Notes: generated by a model from the letters alone, not told the origin. Shown: positions 7,872-17,826, numbered from the stretch's first letter. The stretch: DNA of 64,000 bases from Desulfosalsimonas propionicica (GCF_013761005.1 NZ_JACDUS010000007.1:92934-156933), one strand, 5' to 3'. A program made the numbers and translations.

Positions 7872-9002
7872 ATGAAAGCGGATTTGTGGATTCTGATTTT
7901 TTCTTTGATCATGGTTCCGGTCTCCGGCTCGGCGGCCCCGGAAGACCAGGGGCCCAAGGGCCCGCCGCCCCTGGTGCAGGTGGCGGCTGTGGACCTGGAA
8001 AACGCCCGCAAGCCGGAAAAATTTGTGGGCCATGTGGAGGCCATTGTATCCATTGATCTTCGTGCCCGGGTGGAGGGCTACCTGGAAAAGGTCAATTTTT
8101 GTGAAGGCGCCGCTGTCGACAAAGGGCAGCTTTTGTATGTGATCGAACAGGGGCCGTATCAGACCCGGGTTGATTCAGCCAAAGCCGGGGTAATCCAGGC
8201 CGAGGCGGATTTGTTTAAGGCCCGGACCCGGCTTGGCCGTCTGCAGTCGGCCCGGCCTGAAAGCGTGTCCAAAACCGATTTAGACGATGCCCGGGCAGCC
8301 AGGGATCTGGCCCGGGGCCGGCTGCAGGAGGCTGAGGCCGGCCTGGAGTTGGCAGAAATAAACCTGGATTATACCACCATTGAAGCGCCCATAAAGGGGC
8401 GGGTCGGCCAGAGTTTTTACAAACAGGGCGACCTGGTGGGCCCTTCTTCAGGGCCGCTGGCGGAAATTGTCCGAATGGATCCAATCCGGGTGGTGTTTTC
8501 CATGAATGAATCAAACATGGACATGCTCCATCATGTGGATACGGATACACCCGCAGCGCCGGACGGAAAAGAACTGACCGTTCGGGTCCGGTTTCCGGGC
8601 AAAAAAGTCGATTATGCCCATGAAGGAAAAATTGAATTTATTGACAACCGGATGGATCCCGAAACCGGCACCATTGCGGTTCGGGCCCGGTTTGACAATC
8701 CGGAAGGACAATTGGTGCCGGGCCGGTATGTCAATGTTTTTGTGCAGCCGGATCAGCCGGATATGCAGCCTGCGGTTTTGCAGCGGGCAGTGCAGCAGGA
8801 CCGGGACGGCCGCTTTGTTTTTGTGGTGAATCAAAACGCCGGGGTTGAAAAACGCCGTATTGGAACCGGTCCGGTCATTGGCGATAAGGTGATTGTCCAA
8901 TCCGGACTCAGCCAGGGGGAAACCGTGATTGTTGAGGGGATCCAGAAGGTGTCGCCCGGAATCCGCGTCAAGACCCGGACTGATGAAAAAGAGGACTTTT
9001 AG
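7872..9002 (+). CDS. RND efflux periplasmic adaptor (membrane-fusion protein)
   Basis: About 376 residues with an Sec-type signal peptide (hydrophobic 6-20, likely cleaved near SAA-PE; no lipobox). It has the HlyD/AcrA architecture: first lipoyl half RARVEGYLEKVNFCEGAAVDKG, a coiled-coil hairpin (about 90-150), the second lipoyl half IEAPIKGRVGQSFYKQGDLV, then beta-barrel and membrane-proximal domains. The frame is open to 7776, but ATG 7872 has AAAGGA upstream and starts the signal peptide. It bridges the RND pump at 9006 (3 bp downstream) and the outer-membrane channel at 12215. Confidence 0.92.
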   Translation: MKADLWILIFSLIMVPVSGSAAPEDQGPKGPPPLVQVAAVDLENARKPEKFVGHVEAIVSIDLRARVEGYLEKVNFCEGAAVDKGQLLYVIEQGPYQTRVDSAKAGVIQAEADLFKARTRLGRLQSARPESVSKTDLDDARAARDLARGRLQEAEAGLELAEINLDYTTIEAPIKGRVGQSFYKQGDLVGPSSGPLAEIVRMDPIRVVFSMNESNMDMLHHVDTDTPAAPDGKELTVRVRFPGKKVDYAHEGKIEFIDNRMDPETGTIAVRARFDNPEGQLVPGRYVNVFVQPDQPDMQPAVLQRAVQQDRDGRFVFVVNQNAGVEKRRIGTGPVIGDKVIVQSGLSQGETVIVEGIQKVSPGIRVKTRTDEKEDF

Positions 9003-9005
9003 GAT

Positions 9006-12000
9006 ATGTTTTCCAATATATTTATCCAGCGGCCCAGGCTGGCCATGGTTATTTCCATTGTGATCACCCTGGCCGGACTTATCGCGGTATTTGCCCTGCC
9101 CGTGGCTGAATATCCCTCGATCACGCCTCCGGTCATCCGGGTAAGCGCCGTGTATCCCGGCGCCAGCGCCCAGGTGGTCAAGGACACGGTGGCCGCCCCG
9201 ATTGAGCAGGAGATGAACGGGGTTGAAGACATGCTCTACATGGAATCGGACTGCAGCAATGACGGGCAGTATTCCCTGGAGATCACCTTTGACGTGGACT
9301 CAGATCCGGATATCGACCAGGTCAATGTGCAAAACCGCCTCCAGCTTGCCGAATCCCGGCTTCCCCAGGGAGTTGTGGATCAGGGCATTGATGTGCGGCG
9401 CCGGTCCTCGGACATGCTGGGCATGATTGCTTTTATTTCTCCTGATGGTACCCGGGATCGTCTTTTTATCAGCAATTACGTGAGCCGGACCATCAAGGAT
9501 GCCCTGCAGCGGGTCGACGGGGTCAGTGACGTATTTATTTTCGGCGAGTCTGAATACAGCATGCGCATCTGGATGGATCCGGACAAGCTCTCTTCCCTTG
9601 GGATGAGTCCGGATGAATTGATTGCCGCCATCCGGCAGCAGAATATTCAGGCCACCCTGGGCTCTGTGGGCACGGCCCCTGCTGTTTCCGGCCAGGACAT
9701 GCAGTATACCCTCAATGCCCGGGGACGGCTTCAGGATGTTGCGGAATTTGAAAACATCGTTGTCCGGAGCAATGAAAAAGGCGGGCTGGTCCAGGTCAAA
9801 GATGTTGCCGAAGTAGAGCTGGGCAGCAAGGATTACAGTGCAGCCGGCAACTTTAACAACAAGGCGGCCATCAACGTGGCACTCTACAGGTCTTCGGATG
9901 CCAATGCCCTTGAAACCATGGACGCGGTCAGAGCCGAGCTCAAACGCCGGGCACAGAGCATGCCCGGGGACCTGGACTATGTCATTCCCTATGACACAAC
10001 CCAATATGTGTCTGAAACCATCAAAGAGATCGTTTTTACCCTGGGGCTGACCTTCCTGCTGGTGGTGCTGGTGATTTTTGTTTTTCTGCAAAATGTCCGG
10101 GCTACGCTCATACCCGCTGCAGCCGTGCCGGTTTCCATTATCGGCACATTTGCAGTGCTCCTGGCCATGGGCTTTAACCTCAATACCATTTCCCTGTTTG
10201 CCCTGATACTGGCCATCGGCCTGGTGGTCGACGATGCCATCGTGGTGGTGGAAAATGTCCATCGCATCATGGAAGAAGAAAACCTCGGGGCCAATGAGGC
10301 GACCTTCAAAGCCATGTCCCAGGTCACGGCCCCGATTATTGCCATTACTTTGGTTCTTCTGGCCATATTCGTGCCCGTGGCTTTTATGCCGGGCATTACC
10401 GGACTTCTTTACAAGCAGTTCGGCATTACTTTATGTGTTTCAGTAGTGATTTCGGCAATTTGTGCGCTGACCTTGAGCCCCGCGCTTTGCAGCGTATTGC
10501 TAAAGCCCCCAAAGCCGCATACGCGCGGACCATTCGGCTGGTTTAATGCATCTCTGGCCCGGGGCCGGTTTGCCTATACCTGGGTTGTGGGCTGGCTTGT
10601 CCGGCACCTGGCAGTTGGCATTGTGTTGTTTTTGATGGTATGTGCGGGGGCCTGGCTGTTTTCCGGGCATATTCCGGGCGCGTTTCTGCCCCAGGAGGAC
10701 AAGGGCGGATTTCTCATTGATGTAGAACTGCCCGAAGGCGCAACTATTCAGCGAACAGGCAAGGTTACTGAAAAGATTACAGACAAGCTTCTGGACATGG
10801 AGGGAATCGAGTATGCCATTGCTGTCAACGGATTCAGCATGCTCAGCGGCAAGGCGGAAAATGTGGCCTTTGTGGTTGCCGATCTCGATCCCTGGGAAGA
10901 GCGAAGAACGCCGGAACTGCATATTAACGAATTGGTGCGCAAGGCGGCCATGGAACTCAACTCGGTTACCACCGCCAACATTCGCCCGTTTGTGCCCCCG
11001 CCCATTCAGGGCCTGGGCACCACGGGCGGGTTTGACTTCCGGCTTCAGGCCACCCGGGACCAATCCCCCCGGGAACTGGCCTCGGTGGCCATGGGCCTGG
11101 CAGCAGCAGCCAACCAGGAGCCTTCCCTTTCCCGGGTGTATACCACCTTTTCTGCAGATACGCCCCAGATCCATCTCGATCTGGACCGGACCCGGATGGA
11201 GGAACTGGGCGTACCGGTAAGCCGGCTGTTTTCCACCCTCAGCCAGCAGCTGGGCTCCAGCTATGTCAATGACTTTAACTTGTACGGACGGACCTATCAG
11301 GTAAAGGCCCGGTCCCAGGCCGCCTACAGGGCCGGCATGGAAGATATACAGGACCTGTATGTGACCAGCAGCAAGGGCAGAGAAGTGCCGGTGGAAAATC
11401 TGATCGACATGTCCACCGTGCTCGGGGCCAGGGTGATCAACCGCTATAACCAGTTTTCCAGTGCCGCCATAAAAGGCGAGCCCGCAGCCGGCTATTCATC
11501 CGGCCAGGCCATGGCGGCAATGGAGCGGCTGGCCCGGGACAACCTGCCCGAAGGCTATTCATTTCAATGGTCCACCATGTCTTACCAGGAGCAAAAGGCC
11601 AGCGGCACCGTGGGTTTTTTGTTTGCCCTGGCCCTGGTTTTTGCCTACCTGTTTCTGGCGGCCTTGTATGAGTCCTGGAATCTGCCGGTTTCCATTGTTC
11701 TTTCGGTGATTGTGGCCGCGCTCGGCGCCTTTGTGGGCCTGTGGGTCGCATCATATCCGATGTCCATCTACGCCCAGATCGGCATGGTGCTGCTTGTGGG
11801 CCTGGCCGCCAAAAATGCCATTTTAATCGTGGAGTTTGCCAGGGACCGAAAGAACCAGGGGGCTTCAACCTACCAGGCGGCCATTGACGGCGCGGCCATT
11901 CGTTTCCGGCCGGTGCTCATGACCGCCCTGACATTTATCTTGGGCGTGGCCCCGCTGGTGGTTGCCACGGGGGCCGGGGCGGCCAGCCGCCGGCATATCG

Positions 12001-12119
12001 GCACTGTTGTGTTTTCCGGAATGATCGCGGCCACCACCCTGGGCATTCTCATTATTCCCACGCTCTACTACCTGTTTCAGCGGCTTGGGGAAAAATGGCA
12101 GAACTGGAAAGACAATTGA
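9006..12119 (+). CDS. RND (HAE-1 family) efflux pump subunit
   Basis: A 1037-residue inner-membrane proton antiporter of the AcrB/MexB/MexF type: twelve predicted helices, two large periplasmic loops, and the proton-relay pair Asp409-Asp410 in IGLVVDDAIVVVENVHR. Length is typical of hydrophobic-and-amphiphile exporters. It would expel amphiphilic toxic compounds from periplasm and inner membrane through the OMF. GAGGA lies about 10 bases before the ATG. Control by sigma-54, rather than the usual TetR- or MarR-type repressor, is the notable point. Substrate unknown. Confidence 0.95.
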   Translation: MFSNIFIQRPRLAMVISIVITLAGLIAVFALPVAEYPSITPPVIRVSAVYPGASAQVVKDTVAAPIEQEMNGVEDMLYMESDCSNDGQYSLEITFDVDSDPDIDQVNVQNRLQLAESRLPQGVVDQGIDVRRRSSDMLGMIAFISPDGTRDRLFISNYVSRTIKDALQRVDGVSDVFIFGESEYSMRIWMDPDKLSSLGMSPDELIAAIRQQNIQATLGSVGTAPAVSGQDMQYTLNARGRLQDVAEFENIVVRSNEKGGLVQVKDVAEVELGSKDYSAAGNFNNKAAINVALYRSSDANALETMDAVRAELKRRAQSMPGDLDYVIPYDTTQYVSETIKEIVFTLGLTFLLVVLVIFVFLQNVRATLIPAAAVPVSIIGTFAVLLAMGFNLNTISLFALILAIGLVVDDAIVVVENVHRIMEEENLGANEATFKAMSQVTAPIIAITLVLLAIFVPVAFMPGITGLLYKQFGITLCVSVVISAICALTLSPALCSVLLKPPKPHTRGPFGWFNASLARGRFAYTWVVGWLVRHLAVGIVLFLMVCAGAWLFSGHIPGAFLPQEDKGGFLIDVELPEGATIQRTGKVTEKITDKLLDMEGIEYAIAVNGFSMLSGKAENVAFVVADLDPWEERRTPELHINELVRKAAMELNSVTTANIRPFVPPPIQGLGTTGGFDFRLQATRDQSPRELASVAMGLAAAANQEPSLSRVYTTFSADTPQIHLDLDRTRMEELGVPVSRLFSTLSQQLGSSYVNDFNLYGRTYQVKARSQAAYRAGMEDIQDLYVTSSKGREVPVENLIDMSTVLGARVINRYNQFSSAAIKGEPAAGYSSGQAMAAMERLARDNLPEGYSFQWSTMSYQEQKASGTVGFLFALALVFAYLFLAALYESWNLPVSIVLSVIVAALGAFVGLWVASYPMSIYAQIGMVLLVGLAAKNAILIVEFARDRKNQGASTYQAAIDGAAIRFRPVLMTALTFILGVAPLVVATGAGAASRRHIGTVVFSGMIAATTLGILIIPTLYYLFQRLGEKWQNWKDN

Positions 12120-12214
12120 GATAAATCATGCGGATCAACGCGATTGAACGGATAAGAGGTTTTTGTATGAATTCACGTATCAAAAATGACGATGGCCCCG
12201 GGAGGCTGCAAAAT

Positions 12215-13684
12215 ATGCGGCGGCTGTTTTGCCTGATGGTATTGATTCCATTGATTGCCGCAGGCTGCGCCATGGTGGGACCGGATTACAAAAAGGTGAC
12301 GCCCGAATCCCCGGAAAATTGGGAGGCCCGCATGGAAAAGGGCCTGGCGGCCACCCGGCCAGAATCCGACACCCTGTCTCAATGGTGGGACGTATTTGGT
12401 GATCCGGTGTTAAGTGAGCTGGAACAAAAGGCAGTGGAGGGCAATCTGGAAATCCGGACCGCCCTTTCCCGGCTTCGTCAGGCCCGGATCAGAAGGGGCA
12501 TCAGCCGATCTGACCTGTATCCGGGCATGGACGGCAGCGGGCAGGTGCAGCGGCAGCGCGGCAGCGAGGCCATGCCCGCGAGTTATGCCGGAGAGGAAAC
12601 AGATTATTACATGGCCGGTTTTGACGTTTCCTGGGAACTGGATCTTTTCGGCGGAATCCGGCGTTCGGTTCAGGCCGCCCAGGCCGAAGTCGAGGCCAGC
12701 CGGGCGGATCTGCAGGATGTGCTCACAAGCCTGATGGCTGAAGTGGCCGTAACTTATATCGAGGTCCGGACCTATCAGCAGCGGCTTGATGTCACCCGGG
12801 CCAACATTGAAATCCAGAAAAAAACCTATGCATTAAACAATTCCCGGTATCAGTCCGGGCTGGTGGATGAACTGGCCGTGCAGCAGGCGCTCAGGAATCT
12901 GGAAAGCAGCCGTGCTGTGATATCAAGGCTGGAAACCGGGCTGACCACCGCCAAAAACCGGTTGGCCGTGCTGCTGGGTCAGTCGCCGGGCGCCCTGGAT
13001 GAAAAGCTTGCGCCAAAGCGTTCGGTTCCCGCAGTCCCGAAATATGTGGCGGTGGGGATTCCGGCCGATGCCATGCGCCGCCGGCCCGATATCCGGCAGG
13101 CCGAACGGCAGGTGGCGGCCCAGACCGCCCGGATCGGTGCGGCCACTGCGGAATTGTATCCAAAGTTTCGCCTGTTGGGAACCATCGGGCTGGAGGCCCT
13201 GGACTCGGGCAGCGATTTTTTGGATGCCGGAAGCCGGTTCTGGAATGTGGGGCCCGGGGTGTCATGGAACATTTTCCATGGCCGGGCCCTTCGGCTAAAC
13301 ATTGATTTGCAGACAGAAAAGCAGAAGCAGGCCCTGATTGCCTATAAGTCCGCGGTGCTAAACGCCCGACAGGAAATAGAGGACGCCCTGACCGCCTATG
13401 CCAGGGAGCAGATGCGGCAGGCATCACTGGAAAAGGCTGTTGACGCGGCCCGGCGCACCGAGTTTCTGGCACGGGACCGGTATAAAGCCGGGCTTGCGGA
13501 TTTTTATAACGTGCTCGACGCCCAGCGTTCCCTGCTGGAACTCGAAGACGAGCGCATCCGGTCCAAAGGACAGGTGGCCTCTGAACTGGCCCGTCTCTAC
13601 AAGGCACTGGGCGGGGGGTGGCAATATTACAACAGTTTCCTGGAACAGGCGCAATCGGTTCCGGATGCTGAAAAATCCGAGTGA
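12215..13684 (+). CDS. RND efflux outer-membrane lipoprotein channel (NodT/OprM family)
   Basis: About 489 residues. The start at 12215 (MRRLFCLMVLIPLIAAGC) has a GGGAGG ribosome-binding site ten bases upstream and gives a clean lipoprotein signal with a LIAAGC lipobox, followed by AMVGPDYKKV, a usual NodT-family beginning. Two repeated TolC-type alpha-hairpin regions follow, with conserved RRRPDIRQAERQVAAQTARIGAA and a C-terminal helix ending DAQRSLLELEDERIRSKGQ. It forms the outer-membrane duct of the three-part pump. The frame is open upstream to 12128, but that would bury the lipobox. Confidence 0.93.
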   Translation: MRRLFCLMVLIPLIAAGCAMVGPDYKKVTPESPENWEARMEKGLAATRPESDTLSQWWDVFGDPVLSELEQKAVEGNLEIRTALSRLRQARIRRGISRSDLYPGMDGSGQVQRQRGSEAMPASYAGEETDYYMAGFDVSWELDLFGGIRRSVQAAQAEVEASRADLQDVLTSLMAEVAVTYIEVRTYQQRLDVTRANIEIQKKTYALNNSRYQSGLVDELAVQQALRNLESSRAVISRLETGLTTAKNRLAVLLGQSPGALDEKLAPKRSVPAVPKYVAVGIPADAMRRRPDIRQAERQVAAQTARIGAATAELYPKFRLLGTIGLEALDSGSDFLDAGSRFWNVGPGVSWNIFHGRALRLNIDLQTEKQKQALIAYKSAVLNARQEIEDALTAYAREQMRQASLEKAVDAARRTEFLARDRYKAGLADFYNVLDAQRSLLELEDERIRSKGQVASELARLYKALGGGWQYYNSFLEQAQSVPDAEKSE

Positions 13685-13905
13685 AAACGGACTGTTTTCA
13701 GCGGGAAAACCGCCCGGTGTTTGCCCGGTCATAACGATTTTAAAAATTGGCGGGAAGTCGCGGTTTCGTTGTGCGGGCGGGCTGAGCTGTGATATGCTAA
13801 AACTTTATTGGACCGCATTTGATGCGTACGGCCGTTGTTGCGGCCCGCACGGCTGTGGTCACAGAAGATTTGAAAAACCGGTTCCAGGCCAGAAGGAGAA
13901 AATCC

Positions 13906-14403
13906 GTGATACAGAAACGCCGGCCGGGCTACTGGCTCATGAAGTCCGAGCCCGGTGCCTTTTCCATCGAAGACCTGAAAAATTCCGAAAACCAGACTGC
14001 CGCCTGGGACGGGGTGCGCAATTACCAGGCCAGAAACCTTTTGCGCGATGAACTGAAGGCCGGAGACGGGGTGCTGTTTTATCACAGCAACATTGCCAAA
14101 CCCGCCATCGCGGGCCTGGCAAAGGTGGTCCGGGAAGGCTATCCGGACCACACGGCCCAGGACCCCGCATCAGACCACTATGATCCCAAAGCAACTGCAG
14201 ACAATCCCAGATGGTTCATGGTCGATATCCAATACCTGGCTTGTTTGCCCGAGCCCTTTGACCGAAATTTTCTTCGCAGCCACCCCGTGCTTTCGAAAAT
14301 GGCGGTGCTGAAAAAGGGCAACCGGCTGTCGGTCCAGCCGGTCACCCCGGAGCAGTGGCAGGCTGTTTTGGATGTCTCGGGCTTGCCTGATCCGTTGAAA
14401 TGA
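13906..14403 (+). CDS. EVE-domain protein
   Basis: About 165 residues covering one EVE domain: WLMKSEPGAFSIEDL, WDGVRNYQARNLLRDELKAGD, VLFYHSN and GLAKVVREGYPDHTAQ. The EVE/PUA-like fold binds modified bases in nucleic acid; stand-alone bacterial EVE proteins are linked to modified RNA or DNA. The GTG start at 13906 is chosen because AAGGAG precedes it at the right distance and because the EVE core begins within ten residues. It is convergent with the chemoreceptor gene, 24 bp apart. Confidence 0.9.
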   Translation: MIQKRRPGYWLMKSEPGAFSIEDLKNSENQTAAWDGVRNYQARNLLRDELKAGDGVLFYHSNIAKPAIAGLAKVVREGYPDHTAQDPASDHYDPKATADNPRWFMVDIQYLACLPEPFDRNFLRSHPVLSKMAVLKKGNRLSVQPVTPEQWQAVLDVSGLPDPLK

Positions 14404-14427
14404 TGGTTTCCGCCGACAGTGTTGGGT

Positions 14428-16293
14428 TCATGAATCCGGTGTGCCGGCCGCCTGGTATTGCGCATCTGATTTTCTTTTGCCGTGGACAATTTGTCTGAGC
14501 CGGATCACCAGCCGGTCCATTTCAGTGGCCTGGGAGGACAGCTGCTGGGCGGCACTGGCCGACTCCTCGGAGTCGGCGGCATTCTGCTGGACGACCTTGT
14601 CCATTTCCGAAACCGCGGTGTTGACCTGTTCAACACCCTCGGACTGCTCCCTGGAGGCTGCGGCAATCTCGGAAATCAGGGAGATGATCTGCCCGGTGCT
14701 CTCCTTGATGGAGCGCAGTTGGCCGGCGGTTTCTTCTGCCGCTTTTACGCCGTTTTCCGCATTGTCCCGGGATTTTTCAATTAGCTGGGAAGTGTTCTGG
14801 GCCGCCTCGGCGCTGCGCTGCGCCAGATTGCGCACTTCTTCGGCCACCACGGCAAAGCCTTTGCCCGATTCCCCGGCGCGGGCAGCCTCAACAGCCGCGT
14901 TTAAGGCCAGCAGATTGGTCTGAAAAGCGATATCATCTATGGTTTGAATGATTTTGGAAGTTTCCTGAGCTGATTGCTGTATTCCGCCAATGGCTGAATT
15001 CATTTCTTCCATGGACGCCACTCCGGAGTCCACAACTGCAGCGGTTTCCTTGATGGCTGAATCGGCCTGCCGGCTGTTTTCCGCATTTTGTCGGGTCTGG
15101 GCCGCAATTTCTTCCAGTGAAGAAGATGTCTCTTCCAGGCTGGAGGCCTGCTGGCTGGAGCCTTCCGCCTGGGACTGGCTGGATGCCGCCACCTGATTGG
15201 AAGCCGAGGCCACCTGTTCGGAGCCTTTGTGCAGCCCTTCCACGATTTTTTGAATCGGATTGGCAATGGATGCTGACAGCAGGTAGACCAGGCTCAGAAC
15301 GCACATAAAAGCGATGCCGCCAATGATTACCGTCAGGCGCACCATTTGATTGGCCTCTGCGAGAATGGAGTTGACGGGAATGGCGGCCATGGCTGTCCAC
15401 CGGGCACCGGTATCGCCGATTTCGAAGGGAATTGCTACCCGAAGGGCGTCGCCTGCCAGTTTTTCGGACGCATTGGTGGTGACAAAACCCTGGCCGGAGG
15501 AAATTTTTTCGGAGTGCTGATCAAACCAGTCATATACGCCCGAGACTTTCCTGCCGGCAAGGGAGGCCTGCGGATGGCCGATAAACCGTTGGCCCTGTGA
15601 GACAAGTGTCATATACCCGTTGCCGGTCAGTTCGGTTTCCGCCATCATCTGGTTAAACAAATCCAGAGAAAGATCGACACCGGTAACACCCAGGATTTTT
15701 CCCTTTGCCTTGATGGGAACCGCAAGTGTGGTCATCAGGACCTCGCTTCCGCCGATTTCATATAAAAACGGTTCCAAAACCGTTTCCTCTCCGGAGTTTT
15801 TGGCCCTGAGATAGTAATCCGCCTCCAGGTAGTCGTTTAATGCCATGGTTTGAATCCGGCCGCCTTCCCTGTATACATAAGGGACAAACCGTCCCTGCTC
15901 GCTGTTCCATGGGGCCTGGGATACCCCGGCATCCCCCTTGTCATATGCATCCGGCTCCCAGCAGGTCCATACGCCAAGCAGTTGCTCATTTTTTTTGAGG
16001 ATCTGTTGAAGTATGGCTGTAACAGCCGCCCTGGAGGGTATCTGGCCCTGCTCCTGAATCCCTGACATGCTCGCGGCAATGATCCGGGCGCTTTGAAGAG
16101 CGCGGCCGACGTTGGCAGACACATTTTCAGCAGCATTTTGTACCTGGTACCGGGTGGCGGCTGTGGCTTGCCGGCGGCTCAAATTCCGGGACTTGAGTCC
16201 CACTATGACGGATACTGCGGCAAATGCAATGGCCGTAACTATGCCGATGGAAACAATCATTCTGAATTTGATGGAAAAATTTTGCAGCTTCAT
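14428..16293 (-). CDS. Methyl-accepting chemotaxis protein with periplasmic Cache domain
   Basis: About 621 residues: N-terminal helix ([16 protein letters not shown]), a periplasmic double-Cache sensor (about 40-310, with [10 protein letters not shown] and [16 protein letters not shown]), a second membrane helix (about 325-350), a short linker and the signalling domain with the tip [24 protein letters not shown]. Ser/Gln/Glu-rich flanks look like methylation helices. ATG 16293 follows AAAGGAG; the frame extends to 16332. Cache receptors usually sense small organic acids or amino acids. The leader contains a rho-independent terminator at 16371-16404, which suggests the transcript is controlled by attenuation. 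Confidence 0.93.
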   Translation of the reverse strand: MKLQNFSIKFRMIVSIGIVTAIAFAAVSVIVGLKSRNLSRRQATAATRYQVQNAAENVSANVGRALQSARIIAASMSGIQEQGQIPSRAAVTAILQQILKKNEQLLGVWTCWEPDAYDKGDAGVSQAPWNSEQGRFVPYVYREGGRIQTMALNDYLEADYYLRAKNSGEETVLEPFLYEIGGSEVLMTTLAVPIKAKGKILGVTGVDLSLDLFNQMMAETELTGNGYMTLVSQGQRFIGHPQASLAGRKVSGVYDWFDQHSEKISSGQGFVTTNASEKLAGDALRVAIPFEIGDTGARWTAMAAIPVNSILAEANQMVRLTVIIGGIAFMCVLSLVYLLSASIANPIQKIVEGLHKGSEQVASASNQVAASSQSQAEGSSQQASSLEETSSSLEEIAAQTRQNAENSRQADSAIKETAAVVDSGVASMEEMNSAIGGIQQSAQETSKIIQTIDDIAFQTNLLALNAAVEAARAGESGKGFAVVAEEVRNLAQRSAEAAQNTSQLIEKSRDNAENGVKAAEETAGQLRSIKESTGQIISLISEIAAASREQSEGVEQVNTAVSEMDKVVQQNAADSEESASAAQQLSSQATEMDRLVIRLRQIVHGKRKSDAQYQAAGTPDS

Positions 16294-16370
16294 GGGGTAA
16301 TTTCGCTCCTTTACGGCAGAAACAGGTGGCAATCAGTCTCCGGCCCCGGTTTTAAGGGTTTGCCGGCGCA

Positions 16371-16404
16371 AAAAAACCTATCGGCCGGGAAGGCTGATAG
16401 GTTT
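16371..16404 (-). terminator. Intrinsic terminator in the leader of the chemoreceptor gene
   Basis: Read on the minus strand, AAACCTATC pairs with GATAGGTTT around a 12-base loop and is followed directly by a run of seven T. No minus-strand gene lies upstream, so it can only act on the leader of the chemoreceptor transcript, 78 bp before its ATG. A -35-like TTGACA lies at 16529-16524. Riboswitch or attenuator class not identified. Confidence 0.6.
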
Positions 16405-16563
16405 AGCCGGAAATTTTTCTGCTGAAAAGTTTTGCTCATGTTTGCCCGGCATATGAAAAAACAGCCATGTAACCTGGTATTTTGGGACAAATTGGGCTAT
16501 TATTTGTGGTTTGGAAAATAAAATGTCAAGTTTGAAGATCAGAAGACAGAAAGCGGGTGTGTC

Positions 16564-16929
16564 ATGGACCAGGCTCTGAAAACGGCAAACACAATCCTTT
16601 ACTGCAAAAACTGGTCTCAGACCGTTTTGTTTTACAAAGACCGGCTCGGCCTGGTTGTCAATTTTGCAAACGATTGGTTTGTGGAGTTCTGTCTGGCGGG
16701 CGGAGCCAGGCTGAGCATTGCCGATCAAAACCGCGCTTCGGTTAAAAGCTGCGGCGGCGCCGGTATCACCCTGGCCCTGGAAGTCGAAGCCATTGAACCG
16801 GTCTGGGCAAAGATAAATGCATCCGGTCTTGGGCCCACCCATATCCGGGATCATCCCTGGGGCGCACGGGTGTTTTACTTTTACGATCCGGAGGGCCACC
16901 GGATCGAAATCTGGCAGCAAAGTCCGTAG
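16564..16929 (+). CDS. VOC superfamily (glyoxalase/bleomycin-resistance-like) protein
   Basis: A 121-residue single-domain protein with the paired beta-alpha-beta-beta-beta modules of the vicinal oxygen chelate fold: NTILYCKNWSQTVLFYKDRLGL at the start and the terminal ARVFYFYDPEGHRIEIWQ, whose Glu is a usual metal ligand. Function within the superfamily (lyase, dioxygenase, resistance protein) cannot be told. Only a weak ribosome-binding site precedes the ATG. It is 55 bp upstream of a RidA-family gene. Confidence 0.85.
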   Translation: MDQALKTANTILYCKNWSQTVLFYKDRLGLVVNFANDWFVEFCLAGGARLSIADQNRASVKSCGGAGITLALEVEAIEPVWAKINASGLGPTHIRDHPWGARVFYFYDPEGHRIEIWQQSP

Positions 16930-16984
16930 TTATCAAAACAAAAGAAATCAAGGATCATTTTTTAGACCAGGGAGGTATTTTTTT

Positions 16985-17407
16985 ATGCAATCTTCAGGAA
17001 AAACCCTGATCAATCCCCCGGGAACCGAGCAGATTTACAGGCACTTCCAGTTCTCCCAGGCCGTGCGCGCCGGAAACAGGGTCTGGGTATCGGGTCAGGT
17101 GGGCATTGACGAAAACGGAAAGGCCGCCGAAGGCATCGAGGCCCAGGCACGGGCGGCTTTTGTCAATCTGCAGCATGTTCTGGCAGAAGCCGGAGCAGGC
17201 ATGCAAGACGTGGTGGAACTGGTGACCTACCACACCGCCATGAAGGAAATCGGCAGGTTTTTAAAGGTTAAGGCCGAATTCATCCCTTCTGATTTTCCGG
17301 CCTGGACGGCCGTGGGGGTCACCGAACTGGTCATGCCCGAGCTTTTGTGCGAAATCCGGGCCACTGCTGTGATCGGAAGCGGCGGCAGCAGGCCGGAGGG
17401 GACCTAA
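16985..17407 (+). CDS. RidA/YjgF/YER057c family enamine/imine deaminase
   Basis: A 140-residue protein with the RidA core: FQFSQAVRAGNRVWVSGQVGID, AFVNLQHVLAEAGAGMQDVVELVTY and the C-terminal MPELLCEIRATAVI, where the Arg is the usual carboxylate-binding residue. RidA proteins hydrolyse reactive enamine/imine intermediates from PLP enzymes; the family works as a trimer in the cytoplasm. GGGAGG precedes the ATG. Some family members have other roles, so the reaction is a family-level assignment. Confidence 0.88.
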   Translation: MQSSGKTLINPPGTEQIYRHFQFSQAVRAGNRVWVSGQVGIDENGKAAEGIEAQARAAFVNLQHVLAEAGAGMQDVVELVTYHTAMKEIGRFLKVKAEFIPSDFPAWTAVGVTELVMPELLCEIRATAVIGSGGSRPEGT

Positions 17408-17412
17408 CGGCT

Positions 17413-17826
17413 TTATGCCCCGTTGAGCAGTTTTTGCCAGTACGCGGGCAGAAGCGCTTTGGGAAAGTCTTTGGGAAAGGTTTGCCGGATGTGTTTGAGT
17501 TCGGCTTCAGCCGGCACATCCGAACGGGTCAGATCATAGATTACCTGCCAGCGGCCTTGTGTTTTCCGCACGCAGATCACGTACCATGTATCGGCCAGTG
17601 TCCCGGGGTGCCCCGGGGTCTGTGCCTCTGTGAGCACAGCGTATTGCGCATTGGATGAATGCACAGCAAAATCAATGCCTTTGGCTGAAGATGCGGGATC
17701 AGATGACTGCGCGTAGTTGTCGTGGACATAGTTTTGCACATCAACAAATGCAGTCGACCGGCATCCCGGACATGATATGCACAAAATCACCAGCAGGCAT
17801 ATAAAGTGTAGGGAAATTCGCATCAA
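17413..17826 (-). CDS. Small predicted lipoprotein of unknown function
   Basis: A 137-residue protein with a hydrophobic leader ending in a lipobox-like SCPGC at about residue 22. The mature part contains WYVICVRKTQGRWQVIYDLTR, which looks like a small beta-rich domain. I recognise no family. It is convergent with the RidA gene, five bases apart. Confidence 0.7.
   Translation of the reverse strand: MMRISLHFICLLVILCISCPGCRSTAFVDVQNYVHDNYAQSSDPASSAKGIDFAVHSSNAQYAVLTEAQTPGHPGTLADTWYVICVRKTQGRWQVIYDLTRSDVPAEAELKHIRQTFPKDFPKALLPAYWQKLLNGA

Noticed and set aside
9300..10262. Long minus-strand open frame (320 codons) inside the RND gene
   Set aside because: It is the antisense of a well-conserved RND coding region; the His/Gln/Asn-rich composition is typical of a shadow frame and it has no ribosome-binding site.
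16371..16529. Calling the chemoreceptor leader a c-di-GMP (GEMM) riboswitch
   Set aside because: Only fragments resemble GEMM; the GACGCAAAGCC core and the tetraloop-receptor pairing are not present. Reported only as an unclassified attenuator.
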